Positions 18,800 through 27,621 of a stretch of 64,000 nt of DNA are shown here, piece after piece; the first letter of the stretch is position 1, and every line of letters begins with the position of its first letter. The stretch spans positions 6,138,001-6,202,000 of the forward strand of contig OZ245814.1 in the NCBI GenBank assembly GCA_965228415.1, read 5' to 3'. The notes under the pieces were generated by a model, which was not told where the DNA came from, searched no databases, and saw only the letters and a program-made list of their open reading frames with translations. Source of the stretch: Agaribacillus sp965228415. Its GTDB lineage: Bacteria; Bacteroidota; Bacteroidia; Cytophagales; Cyclobacteriaceae. Made by a program: the position numbers and the translations under genes.

Positions 18800-20434
18800 A
18801 TGCGATTAATAATTACGCTTTACATTACCGGATTGTTATGGACACTGTCTGCACATAGAATAAGAGCGGAAAGGGGACTACAGGATTCAGTGAAGTTTTC
18901 AACTGAACAAATCTTTAACAAAGCCAAAACCATCAGGTATCATAGCCCTGACAGTGCGCTCGTATTGTTACAACAGAGTTATGAAGAATTTTTGGTTGCT
19001 GCCGATACATTGCAGGCCATAGAAGTTCTTTTGGAAATGGCTGATATTTATGGAAATGATGCCAACTATGCCTTGTCTTACGACGCATTCTGGAAAGCGC
19101 TTTTCCTGGCAGACGATATGAAAAATGAGGAAGTAAAGGCTTCTATTTATATATATCTGGGAAGGTTGTACAGCTTTTATAAAAGAAAGGAAGAGGCCTT
19201 GAAATATTTTCGGAATTCGCTGGAGATCAATAGACGCCTGGTTGCTGAGGGCCTGCTGGAAAAAGCAAAGCTGGTCATTAATTACTATGCACTTTGCGCT
19301 ACCTATCGGGAGTTGGCGGAGCCGGTAACGGCCAAGGCCTACCTGGACAGTTGTTTTTTATATTTCTCTTCGTTACCCGGACAAGTTGATACGGCCTTTC
19401 TTCAGTTTGAGCGGTCCAATATCCTGGCTCAGGATGGAAAAAATGAGGAGGCCCTGGAGATCATGGAAAGCATTCATCCCTGGTTTATTGAGAATCGGCC
19501 CTCTTATCTCGTGTTGGTGTATGCATATTGGGGGGATATTTACCAGCATGTATCGAATTTTAAAGCTAGTGAAGCATACTATAAAAAGGCATTAGACATT
19601 TCAAAACGTTACAACAGCCATGTGGATTTCACACCTTTGGTTTATGAAAAACTAGCAGACCTATACCTGCAGCAAGGTAAATATTTGCCGGCTTTTGAGA
19701 GCCTGCAACAGGCAAAAAACCTGGATGCCAGATTTTTTGACAGCAGAAGTGAAAATAACCGGCCGCTGCTGGAAATAAAAGATGCTTTCAGGCTGGAAAA
19801 GGAACAGCAGGAAAAGCTTATTCAAAAACAGCGATTGGCAAAATTGGAGCAGGATGAAAAAATAGGTTTTTTGCAAAGAACGATTTTATTGGTAGTCATT
19901 GCATCATTGGTAATTATTGGCATCATTTATTTAAACTACCTCAAGTCAAAATACAGATCTGAAAAGCGATTAATCAGGAAGAAACAGGATATGGAAATGC
20001 GAAAGGCTCGTGAATTGCTGGAACTTAAAAACAAGGAATTGGCAGTATCTGCCTTGCAACTTGTCGAAAAGGAAGAATTTCTGAGTTTTCTCAAGAGTCA
20101 GATTAAGGGGAATCAGGGGAGTATTGAGACCAGGGAACTAAAGAAAATCCTAAGGTCAATCTCAGTCAGTAACGCCCGTAGCTGGCAGGAGTTTAAGTTG
20201 AGGTTTACAGCTGTGAATGAAAGATTTTATCAGAAGATAACCGATAAATTTCCTGGTTTGACGCAAGGTGATCAGAAAATATGTGCCCTGATCAAGCTAA
20301 ATTTTTCCAGTAAGGACATGGCCAAACTTTTGGGCATATCGGTAGAATCTGTGCATACAACACGTTATCGGCTCAGGAAAAAAATGGGACTACCCAGAAG
20401 TACTAATCTGGAAGATTTTATAGCTGCACTTTGA
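18800..20434 (+). CDS. TPR sensor with LuxR-type HTH, membrane-anchored
   Basis: A 544-residue protein. A signal/anchor sequence at the N-terminus is followed by about seven tetratricopeptide-like helical repeats (residues about 40-330), then one transmembrane helix ('TILLVVIASLVIIGIIYLNYL'), a charged coiled coil, and a C-terminal LuxR-type helix-turn-helix ('LTQGDQKICALIKLNFSSKDMAKLLGISVESVHTTRYRLRKKMGL'). The layout predicts periplasmic TPRs sensing a partner or ligand and a cytoplasmic DNA-binding end. This kind of one-piece regulator is common beside polysaccharide loci in Bacteroidota. It is divergent from the GH2-AHG operon and reads toward the DUF5060-GH29 operon, so either or both may be its target. 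Confidence 0.82.
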   Translation: MRLIITLYITGLLWTLSAHRIRAERGLQDSVKFSTEQIFNKAKTIRYHSPDSALVLLQQSYEEFLVAADTLQAIEVLLEMADIYGNDANYALSYDAFWKALFLADDMKNEEVKASIYIYLGRLYSFYKRKEEALKYFRNSLEINRRLVAEGLLEKAKLVINYYALCATYRELAEPVTAKAYLDSCFLYFSSLPGQVDTAFLQFERSNILAQDGKNEEALEIMESIHPWFIENRPSYLVLVYAYWGDIYQHVSNFKASEAYYKKALDISKRYNSHVDFTPLVYEKLADLYLQQGKYLPAFESLQQAKNLDARFFDSRSENNRPLLEIKDAFRLEKEQQEKLIQKQRLAKLEQDEKIGFLQRTILLVVIASLVIIGIIYLNYLKSKYRSEKRLIRKKQDMEMRKARELLELKNKELAVSALQLVEKEEFLSFLKSQIKGNQGSIETRELKKILRSISVSNARSWQEFKLRFTAVNERFYQKITDKFPGLTQGDQKICALIKLNFSSKDMAKLLGISVESVHTTRYRLRKKMGLPRSTNLEDFIAAL

Positions 20435-20533
20435 TGAAAACACTTTTTGAAATTGAACGGAAAATAGTAACACCACAAGCATTTTTATTTATAACCCCAA
20501 CGATATTAGAAAACTTACCATAAACTATACCTC

Positions 20534-22363
20534 ATGAGCAAATCTTATAAAATCCCTACGCTGCTTTTATTGGCAATGTTATGCTTTATATCAACAGCTT
20601 ATTCTCAGAAAACTTTGATACAAGGCGAATTGAAAAAGTGGCACAAGATCACTTTATTATTCCATGGGCCGCAGGTTTCGGAACAGGATACCTTTAATCC
20701 TTTTATGAATTACCGGTTGAATGTAAACTTTATTCACACCCCTTCCGGTAAGCAATATCTGGTGCCGGGTCATTTTGCGGCCGACGGTGAGGCAGCCAAT
20801 AGTTCCGCAACGTCCGGGAATAAGTGGCGGGTCTATTTTGCGCCGGATGAAGAAGGTGAGTGGCGTTATGAGGTGACATTCAGAAAAGGCACATGGGTAG
20901 CGGTGAGCGATCGCGATGAGCCGGGAGATAGCGGTGGTTTTATGGATAAAGAACAAGGCACCTTTACAGTGCTGCCAACAGATAAAACAGGCAAAGATTT
21001 GCGAGCAAAGGGTAGATTGCAATATGTTGGGGAGCCCTATCTTAAATTTGGCGAAACCGGGGAATATTTTTTAAAGTGTGGCGCTGATGCACCTGAGAAT
21101 TTTTTGGCTTATACAGAATTTGACGGCAACTTCCAAAATGATGGCCATAAAGATGAACTAGTCAAAAACTGGGAAGCCCATATTAAGCATTGGAACGAAG
21201 GAGATCCTACCTGGCAAAATGGCAAAGGGAAAGGCATTATCGGGGCAATTAACTACCTGGCCGGCAAAGGTATGAACGTGTTTTCTTTTCTTACCAACAA
21301 TATTGAAGGAGACGACCGCAATGTGTTTCCTTATACAGACTATAATACGTACGATCACTTTGATGTTTCGAAATTGGATCAGTGGGAAATAATATTTGAA
21401 CATGCTGATAAACTAGGTATGTTTTTACATTTTAAAACCCTGGAAGTTGAGAATCAGGGGTTGTTGGACGGTGGAGGCGTCGGGGCCAATACCAAGCTTT
21501 ATTATCGCGAGCTGATCTCCAGGTTCGGGCATCATCTGGCATTGAACTGGAATCTCGGTGAAGAAAATGGGGAATGGATGAAAAAGCACCCGACCCCGCC
21601 ACAATTTACCTGGCAAAGATTATCAATGGCCGCCTACTTTCACGACCATGATCCCTATAAACATCACATAGTCATTCACAATGGCAATCAGTTTTACGAT
21701 CTGCTGGGGCCGGAAAGTCACTTGACCGGAATTTCCTATCAAACCCATAAACCGGATTTTAGTACGGTGCATAAATCAGTGTTGAGATGGCGGAAAATAT
21801 CGCAGGACGCCGGTAAAGCATGGGCCATCGCTGTAGACGAACCGGGTGATGCCCAACATTCATTACTTCCTGACAGTGAAGATCCGGCTCATGACGATGC
21901 CCGTAAAAATGGACTCTGGGGAGCATTAATGGCTGGAGCCTGGGGAACGGAGTGGTATTTCGGCTACAAACATCCTCATTCAGACCTGACCTGTCAGGAC
22001 TATGCAAGCAGAGATCTTTTCTGGGATCAGGGACGGTATGCATTGAAATTTTTCCAGGAACTGGAAGTACCGTTTTGGGAGATGGAAAACCATAACGATC
22101 TGATTAGCAACAAAGATGACTATTGTTTTGCAAAACCTGGAAGCACTTACGTCATCTACCTGAAAAATGGTGGTACCAGCGAACTTGAGCTGGGTGCCGA
22201 CGGTGGTGCTTATACCATTATCTGGTTCAACCCCCGCACCGGAAAAGTCGAGGGCAAACCCAAATCGGTCGATGGCCAGGAGAAGCTGAATATTGGATTG
22301 CCTCCTGTCAAAAAGGAACGACAGGAAGATTGGGTGGCGCTGATCAGGAAAAAGACGTCGTGA
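20534..22363 (+). CDS. DUF5060-containing putative glycoside hydrolase
   Basis: A 609-residue secreted protein (signal peptide ends near 'STAYSQ'). Residues about 35-120 form a DUF5060 beta-sandwich ('WHKITLLFHGP', 'WRVYFAPDEEGEWRYEVTF'). A TIM-barrel-like part follows with two Glu in clan GH-A positions: Glu343/Glu344 in NLGEENGEW after strand 4 and Glu436 in AVDEPGD after strand 7. The C-terminus ('YVIYLKNGGTSELELG...WFNPRTG') resembles the putative collagen-binding domain found in GH140-like enzymes. The call of a retaining glycosidase is inferred; the substrate is probably a galactan fragment because of the neighbours. It is the first gene of the plus-strand PUL operon, 148 bases before the GntR gene. 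Confidence 0.7.
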   Translation: MSKSYKIPTLLLLAMLCFISTAYSQKTLIQGELKKWHKITLLFHGPQVSEQDTFNPFMNYRLNVNFIHTPSGKQYLVPGHFAADGEAANSSATSGNKWRVYFAPDEEGEWRYEVTFRKGTWVAVSDRDEPGDSGGFMDKEQGTFTVLPTDKTGKDLRAKGRLQYVGEPYLKFGETGEYFLKCGADAPENFLAYTEFDGNFQNDGHKDELVKNWEAHIKHWNEGDPTWQNGKGKGIIGAINYLAGKGMNVFSFLTNNIEGDDRNVFPYTDYNTYDHFDVSKLDQWEIIFEHADKLGMFLHFKTLEVENQGLLDGGGVGANTKLYYRELISRFGHHLALNWNLGEENGEWMKKHPTPPQFTWQRLSMAAYFHDHDPYKHHIVIHNGNQFYDLLGPESHLTGISYQTHKPDFSTVHKSVLRWRKISQDAGKAWAIAVDEPGDAQHSLLPDSEDPAHDDARKNGLWGALMAGAWGTEWYFGYKHPHSDLTCQDYASRDLFWDQGRYALKFFQELEVPFWEMENHNDLISNKDDYCFAKPGSTYVIYLKNGGTSELELGADGGAYTIIWFNPRTGKVEGKPKSVDGQEKLNIGLPPVKKERQEDWVALIRKKTS

Positions 22364-22451
22364 TACAGGAGTGGTTTTCACCACTCTGATGTTGGCTATT
22401 CTCTTTGATGATCATTGAAGACAACATAGATGCTGCGCGTCATTTAATTGC

Positions 22452-22470
22452 CATCATAATTTGTATGATG
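22452..22470. promoter_or_regulatory. Candidate operator upstream of the second GntR gene
   Basis: CATCAT-AATTTGT-ATGATG is a perfect 6-base inverted repeat with a 7-base spacer, 42 bases before the GntR start. It is the only clear dyad in this gap, apart from a weaker hairpin GAGTGG/CCACTC at 22369-22386 after the DUF5060 gene. FCD-type GntR proteins usually bind such short dyads, so autoregulation is likely but not proven. Confidence 0.45.
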
Positions 22471-22511
22471 TATTATAAATTATTAACTTGATCGAAATTA
22501 CTTATTTGATC

Positions 22512-23228
22512 ATGTTTAAAAGAATAGGGGATCAGCTTTCATTATCCGAGAAAATTGAGGTAGAAATAGAAGATGCCATACGCCATGGGAGACTTTCTCC
22601 GGGAGAGAAATTACCGACAGAAAGTGAGCTTTGCAGTCAGTTTTCGGTCAGCCGCACCGCTGTGAGGGAAGCTATTGGTAAGTTGAATGCCAGGGGGCTG
22701 ATAACTGTAAAAAAGGGTAGTGGCATTTATGTGGATGAAATAAGTTATGACCGCACCAGGCAGGCATTGAACCTTTTTTTTGAATTATCGACAATGCCTG
22801 ATCTGGCGATACAAACCATAGATGCCCGGCTGATTATGGAGCCTCAGGTAGCCGCCTTTGCGGCCAGAGTACGGTCTTCGGCCCATATTGATAATTTAGA
22901 GGAAAACCAGGCCAAAATGATATCCTGTCAGATAGGGGACCTGGAAAGGGAAGCAGATTTAGATAATGAATTTCATTCCGAAATCATCGCCTCCACAGGA
23001 AATCCGGTGATTGCCCTGCTGATGCGCCCGGTTTATTCCCTGATGCCAAAATACAGGCAAAAGGTATTCGCCAAAAGCAGCAAGCTGGTACCTACGGACG
23101 AGAAAGAAATTCTTATCGGCTTTCACGGAGAGATTTTAAAGTCCATTAAAGAGCGAAACGGACAGAAAGCCTACGATACAATGGCAGCTCATTTGGAACA
23201 TACCAAAAAGAACTATTTGGAATTTTAA
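22512..23228 (+). CDS. GntR-family regulator, FadR/FCD subfamily
   Basis: A 238-residue regulator from ATG 22512; a TTG 24 bases upstream is also in frame but adds an unconserved tail. The winged helix covers residues about 8-75 ('LPTESELCSQFSVSRTAVREAIGKLNARGLI' and wing 'VKKGSGIYV'). The FCD domain follows, with metal ligands in 'DNEFHSEII', 'IGFHGEILKSI' and 'AAHLEHTKK'. The wing is the longer FadR-like form. Lying between the DUF5060 gene and the GH29-galactonate genes, it most likely responds to a sugar acid such as D-galactonate or its keto-deoxy product and controls this operon. E. coli DgoR, which controls galactonate genes, is also of this subfamily. Confidence 0.88.
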   Translation: MFKRIGDQLSLSEKIEVEIEDAIRHGRLSPGEKLPTESELCSQFSVSRTAVREAIGKLNARGLITVKKGSGIYVDEISYDRTRQALNLFFELSTMPDLAIQTIDARLIMEPQVAAFAARVRSSAHIDNLEENQAKMISCQIGDLEREADLDNEFHSEIIASTGNPVIALLMRPVYSLMPKYRQKVFAKSSKLVPTDEKEILIGFHGEILKSIKERNGQKAYDTMAAHLEHTKKNYLEF

Positions 23229-23303
23229 TTTTATTCCATCCGAAGTATTGATCATTTCACAGCGGGTCTATATGTCAGAAGGGAAATGAAGCAGTTTAAA
23301 TAG

Positions 23304-25013
23304 ATGATTATGAAAAAAATCCTGTTATACGTATGCCTGGTCGTTCAGTTGACCTTTTATCGGGTGGACACTGTTTGTGGCCAGGAACAAAAATTGATCA
23401 ACAACAATAAACCGGAAAGAGAAGAATGGTTGAAGGATGCGGGCTTTGGTATGTTTATTCATTGGGGTATCGATACCCAACTGGGGACAGTAATCAGCCA
23501 CTCGCTGGCCGGTTCTTCACCGGCCTATGCGCGCAAGTATATTGAGGACCTTCCCAAAACCTTTAACCCTAAAGACTGGGATCCTGAAAAGATTGTCATG
23601 CTGGCCAAAAATGCCGGAATGAAATACATCGTTTTTACGACTAAGCATCATTCGGGATTTTGTTTTTGGAATACCAAAACGACCGATTTTAGTGTGAAGA
23701 ATACACCGTACCAGAAAGATATTCTTCGGGATTTTGTGGCGGCTTGCCGCAAGTTTGGCTTGGCCGTCGGCTTCTACTATTCCTCGGAGGATTTTGTGTT
23801 TAGCTTTCAAAATGGTATTCACGACATCAGAAGGGTAAACCATTGGGAAGCTGCCGCCCCCATCCAGGAAAAATACCGGACCTATGTGATGGAACAAACC
23901 AGGGAGTTGATGACAGACTTTGGCACAGTCGATATTTTTTTTATTGACAGTAAGGTGTTGGCCGAGGAGGTTAAAGCTGCCGTTTGGGAACTGCAACCCG
24001 ATTGTTTAATTACCAGGGGCGCTATTCTGACACCGGAACAGTTCATTCCGGGTGAAGCCATCAACTCTGCCTGGGAAAGTAACATGACCATGGGCACCCA
24101 ATGGAATTACAAGCCGACGAATGAACACTACAAGTCCGGGGGCTTGTTGATAAAGACCCTCATCGAAGCCAGGGCCAAAGGCGGCACTTTTTTACTCAAC
24201 ATAGGCCCCAATCAATGGGGGGAACTGAATGAAGCCCAGCAGGGTAGGTTGATGGAGGTGGCCGCCTGGAACTTTGTCAATCATGAAGCCATTCAAAATG
24301 TCAGGCCATGGATAACCAGTAATGAAGGTAATATTTGGTTTACAAAGCAAAAAGATCAAAATACGGTATTTGCCTATTTGACAGACATCCCGGATTGGGT
24401 TAGAGGTACCCGCAAAGATTTCCTGCTAAAAAGTGTCAAAGCCACCCGGAAAACCAGGATAAGTGTGCTGGGGCAATCCGGTAATGTGGTAGAATACATG
24501 CCCGATGTCGACGGTACTGCTTCTTATGAACAGACGCCCGACGGACTTAAAATATCTGTGGTAAGGGCGCAGAGGATTTATAATAACCATCAATGGCCTA
24601 ACCCCGTGGTTATAAAACTGGAAAATGTAACGCCGGCCATGGCCTTGACAAAATTCAAGACCAATGAGGCAACCGTTGTTGGTCCCGGGCAGGTAAAATT
24701 TGGCTTAGAGATACCTGGTATGGGTGACGCATCATCCCTGCAAATTGGCTTTGAATACCGCCCTCTCAGGAGCACACTTGAAAAAGAGATAAAAACTTCA
24801 TGGTCCACCACAAACCTCATGACGGTTAACGGGACAGGCGCTTATGAGCTGTTGGTAGCCGATGAATCGTTCCGGAGCCTTAGCAATCCGGATAGCCAGG
24901 GTGACGACGGCATTGTAAACGCCTCTGCCAGCAGTACCGGACTTGAATACCGGGCCATTGTTTACCAAAACGGCCTTAAGATAGAAGGGAACACCATGGC
25001 TATAAAAGAATAA
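23304..25013 (+). CDS. GH29 alpha-L-fucosidase or alpha-L-galactosidase
   Basis: A 569-residue secreted enzyme with a signal peptide (residues 1-26). The GH29 barrel shows 'GMFIHWGIDTQLG' (HWG at 53-55), 'FTTKHHSGFCFW' (His115/116) and the nucleophile candidate Asp215 in 'IFFIDSK', where most fucosidases have WFDG. A C-terminal beta-domain fills the last 200 residues. The altered nucleophile surround and lack of other fucose genes fit the proposal that some GH29 members in red-algal galactan loci remove L-galactose from porphyran. Fucose release is the alternative. It starts 75 bases after the GntR gene and is followed by the galactonate genes. Confidence 0.85.
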   Translation: MIMKKILLYVCLVVQLTFYRVDTVCGQEQKLINNNKPEREEWLKDAGFGMFIHWGIDTQLGTVISHSLAGSSPAYARKYIEDLPKTFNPKDWDPEKIVMLAKNAGMKYIVFTTKHHSGFCFWNTKTTDFSVKNTPYQKDILRDFVAACRKFGLAVGFYYSSEDFVFSFQNGIHDIRRVNHWEAAAPIQEKYRTYVMEQTRELMTDFGTVDIFFIDSKVLAEEVKAAVWELQPDCLITRGAILTPEQFIPGEAINSAWESNMTMGTQWNYKPTNEHYKSGGLLIKTLIEARAKGGTFLLNIGPNQWGELNEAQQGRLMEVAAWNFVNHEAIQNVRPWITSNEGNIWFTKQKDQNTVFAYLTDIPDWVRGTRKDFLLKSVKATRKTRISVLGQSGNVVEYMPDVDGTASYEQTPDGLKISVVRAQRIYNNHQWPNPVVIKLENVTPAMALTKFKTNEATVVGPGQVKFGLEIPGMGDASSLQIGFEYRPLRSTLEKEIKTSWSTTNLMTVNGTGAYELLVADESFRSLSNPDSQGDDGIVNASASSTGLEYRAIVYQNGLKIEGNTMAIKE

Positions 25014-25033
25014 AATGACCATAAAATTTGTTT

Positions 25034-26236
25034 ATGAATAAATCAGAATCCAGCGCTTCCGACGAAATAAATTCGGCGATGTCAGGTATGGAGATTACCG
25101 GTGTCGAGCTGTTTAAAGTACCCCCACGATGGATGTTTTTGAAAATTACCACCGCCAATGGGTTGAATGGCTGGGGAGAGCCGGTGGTTGAAGGACGGGC
25201 CGATACGGTGGCGGCGGCCATCAAGGAGTTAGAACCCTATTTGATAGGGCACCCCGCCAACAGCATTGAAGATCTCTGGCAAATTATTTTTCGGGGTGGT
25301 TTTTATCGCGGAGGCCCGATTTTGATGAGTGCCATATCGGGCATCGACCAGGCACTTTGGGATATCAAGGGTAAAGCTTTAGGGGTGCCGGTCTATGAGT
25401 TATTGGGAGGAGCGGTGCGCGATAAAATGAAGGTTTATGGCTGGATTGGCGGAGATAAGCCGCACGATGTGGCTTCATCCGCAATAGAAAGAGTTGAAGC
25501 GGGCTTTAAAGCCGTTAAAATGAATGCCACCGCAGAGATGGAATGGATTGATTCTCCCGCCAAAGTAAAAGAAGCCGCCGACCGGCTGGCTGCGGTGAGG
25601 GAGGCCGTTGGAGACGAGATTTCCATCGGTATTGATTTTCACGGACGTGTTCACAAGGGAATGTTCAAGGTGCTTTCCAGGGCGATGGAACCACACCATC
25701 CCTTCTTTATTGAAGAACCTGTACTGGCAGAAAATAATGAGGCCTTACGGGCTTTTCAGTCATTTACACCTATTCCTGTTGCCACCGGCGAACGTATGTA
25801 TTCACGCTGGGATTTCAAGCAGGTATTTAACGACGGATCGGTGGACATTATTCAACCGGATCTTAGCCACGCCGGTGGTATATCGGAAGTTAAGAAGATT
25901 GCAACCATGGCAGAGGCTTACGATGTGGCCCTGGCGCCCCATTGCCCTTTGGGACCTATTTCTTTTGCAGCGGCTTTGCAGGTAGATTTCAGCGCCATCA
26001 ATGCCATGATCCAGGAAACCAGCATGGGTATTCATTACAACCAGGAAGCCGACCTGTTGGACTACCTGAAGGATCCTGCGGTCTTCAAAATAGATAACGG
26101 TTATGTGCCCCTGCTGAAGATGCCCGGGTTGGGAATAGCCATAGACGAAGAAAAAGTGCGCGAAGCCGCACAAATTGGGCACAGCTGGAAGAATCCGGTA
26201 TGGCGTAATGAAGATGGATCCGTAACAGAATGGTAA
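25034..26236 (+). CDS. dgoD: D-galactonate dehydratase
   Basis: A 400-residue enolase-superfamily enzyme very close to E. coli DgoD: 'PPRWMFLKI', 'GWGEPVVEGRA', 'GFYRGGPILMSAISGIDQA', 'IDFHGRVH', 'FIEEPVLAE', 'QPDLSHAGGI' and 'LAPHCPLGPI' all line up. It removes water from D-galactonate to give 2-keto-3-deoxy-D-galactonate in the cytoplasm, the second step of the De Ley-Doudoroff galactose route. ATG 25034 gives an 18-residue extension over DgoD; ATG 25088 matches the usual family start. Gaps to GH29 (20 bases) and to the GntP permease (22 bases) show one operon. The kinase and aldolase for its product are not in the window. Confidence 0.93.
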   Translation: MNKSESSASDEINSAMSGMEITGVELFKVPPRWMFLKITTANGLNGWGEPVVEGRADTVAAAIKELEPYLIGHPANSIEDLWQIIFRGGFYRGGPILMSAISGIDQALWDIKGKALGVPVYELLGGAVRDKMKVYGWIGGDKPHDVASSAIERVEAGFKAVKMNATAEMEWIDSPAKVKEAADRLAAVREAVGDEISIGIDFHGRVHKGMFKVLSRAMEPHHPFFIEEPVLAENNEALRAFQSFTPIPVATGERMYSRWDFKQVFNDGSVDIIQPDLSHAGGISEVKKIATMAEAYDVALAPHCPLGPISFAAALQVDFSAINAMIQETSMGIHYNQEADLLDYLKDPAVFKIDNGYVPLLKMPGLGIAIDEEKVREAAQIGHSWKNPVWRNEDGSVTEW

Positions 26237-26258
26237 CTACTTATTTGATACCTAAAAT

Positions 26259-27590
26259 ATGATACTTTTATTAATACTCATTGTTTGTCTTGCCTTTGTG
26301 GTCATCTCCATTATCCGGTTTGACCTGCACCCTTTCATGGCGCTGCTACTGGCGGCCATAGGATTTGGATTACTTTCCGGAATGTCTTTTAACACTATTC
26401 TCCAGTCTATCAACGATGGTTTTGGTGGCGTTCTTGGTAAAATTGGTTTGATTATTTTGTTTGGTGTCATCATTGGGTCATTTCTTGAAAATTCAGGAGG
26501 TGCCATGGTGCTGGCGTCAAGGATATTGCGGGTGATCGGAGAGAAGTCCGTGCACCTGGCCATGATGATCACAGGCTATATAATTTCCATACCGGTATTT
26601 GCCGACAGCGGATTTATTATGCTTCATCCGTTGAACAAGTCGCTATCCCTGAAATCCAAATTGCCTTTTGCAGGTACAACTGCTGCCATGGCACTGGGGC
26701 TGACAGCCTCTCATGTGATGGTACCACCTACACCGGGGCCGGTTGCCGCCGCAGGCATTTTAGGCGCCGACCTGGGTAAGGTTATTCTGTTTGGGTTGAT
26801 AGTAAGCGTCCTGTCATTGTTTACCTGTTATATTTTTGCCAGAAAATATTGTGACAAAGTCACCGTCAGCAATCCCATACCGGCGCCGGCTGTTACCGAT
26901 CTGCAGCAAAAAGCACCGGGATTATTTAAATCATTTCTGCCGGTGCTGGTCCCCATTTTTTTGATCATCCTCAACTCTATTGCCATGTTTCCAACCGCTC
27001 CTTTTGGTCAGGGCTACCTGGTGGATGTCCTGGGGTTTATAGGGAATCCGGCCATTGCGTTGTTGATAGGTGTTTTTCTGGCAATGACCTTACCGGAAAG
27101 AATTGATAAAAAAATTATCTCCGCTTCGGGATGGTTGGGGAAGGCCTTGCTTACTGCTGCCCCCATCATATTGATCACCGGGGCTGGTGGCATATTTGGA
27201 AAGGTGTTACAAAATTCGGGGATTGCGGAGATGGTCAGTTCTCAACTTGGTAATACTAATCTTGGATTGTGGTTGCCCTTTCTGCTGGCAGCCGGTTTAA
27301 AAACCGCCCAGGGATCTTCTACCGTGGCATTGATTACAACGGCGTCTATCGTCGCTCCTTTAATGCCGGCGCTGGGGCTGGAGTCAGAAATAGCCAAAGC
27401 GCTGGGCGTACTGGCCATTGGCGCAGGTTCAGCCGTGGCCTCCCATGCCAATGACAGCTTTTTCTGGGTGCTTACGCAAATGACCGGCATGAATATCAAG
27501 GAGGGAAATCAGGTGTTAAGTCTTGGCACAATTGTATTTGGCACCACTGCCATTATTATTATATCCATTCTTAGTGCCTTTGTTATTTAA
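26259..27590 (+). CDS. GntP-family sugar-acid:proton symporter, likely D-galactonate
   Basis: A 443-residue inner-membrane protein with about 12-14 segments. It shows the GntP family features 'RFDLHPFMALLLAAIGFGLLSG' in part, 'FGVIIGSFLENSGGA', 'SIPVFADSGFIML', 'HVMVPPTPGPVAAA' and 'ASHANDSFFWVLTQMTGM'. Known members carry gluconate, idonate, glycerate and similar hydroxy acids. Its place between D-galactonate dehydratase and the lactonase makes D-galactonate the best guess for its cargo. It implies that galactonate is present in the periplasm, so some oxidation of galactose may happen outside the cytoplasm. Confidence 0.9.
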   Translation: MILLLILIVCLAFVVISIIRFDLHPFMALLLAAIGFGLLSGMSFNTILQSINDGFGGVLGKIGLIILFGVIIGSFLENSGGAMVLASRILRVIGEKSVHLAMMITGYIISIPVFADSGFIMLHPLNKSLSLKSKLPFAGTTAAMALGLTASHVMVPPTPGPVAAAGILGADLGKVILFGLIVSVLSLFTCYIFARKYCDKVTVSNPIPAPAVTDLQQKAPGLFKSFLPVLVPIFLIILNSIAMFPTAPFGQGYLVDVLGFIGNPAIALLIGVFLAMTLPERIDKKIISASGWLGKALLTAAPIILITGAGGIFGKVLQNSGIAEMVSSQLGNTNLGLWLPFLLAAGLKTAQGSSTVALITTASIVAPLMPALGLESEIAKALGVLAIGAGSAVASHANDSFFWVLTQMTGMNIKEGNQVLSLGTIVFGTTAIIIISILSAFVI

Positions 27591-27621
27591 TCAATTATTG
27601 CATTATCAAAGAACTATAAAA

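Noticed and set aside
22488..22511. TTG start for the second GntR regulator
   Set aside because: The added eight residues are not expected in this family, and the ATG at 22512 starts right at the winged-helix domain.
27523..27621. Upstream extension of the lactonase reading frame
   Set aside because: It overlaps the GntP permease end, and the ATG at 27622 gives a proper lipoprotein signal.
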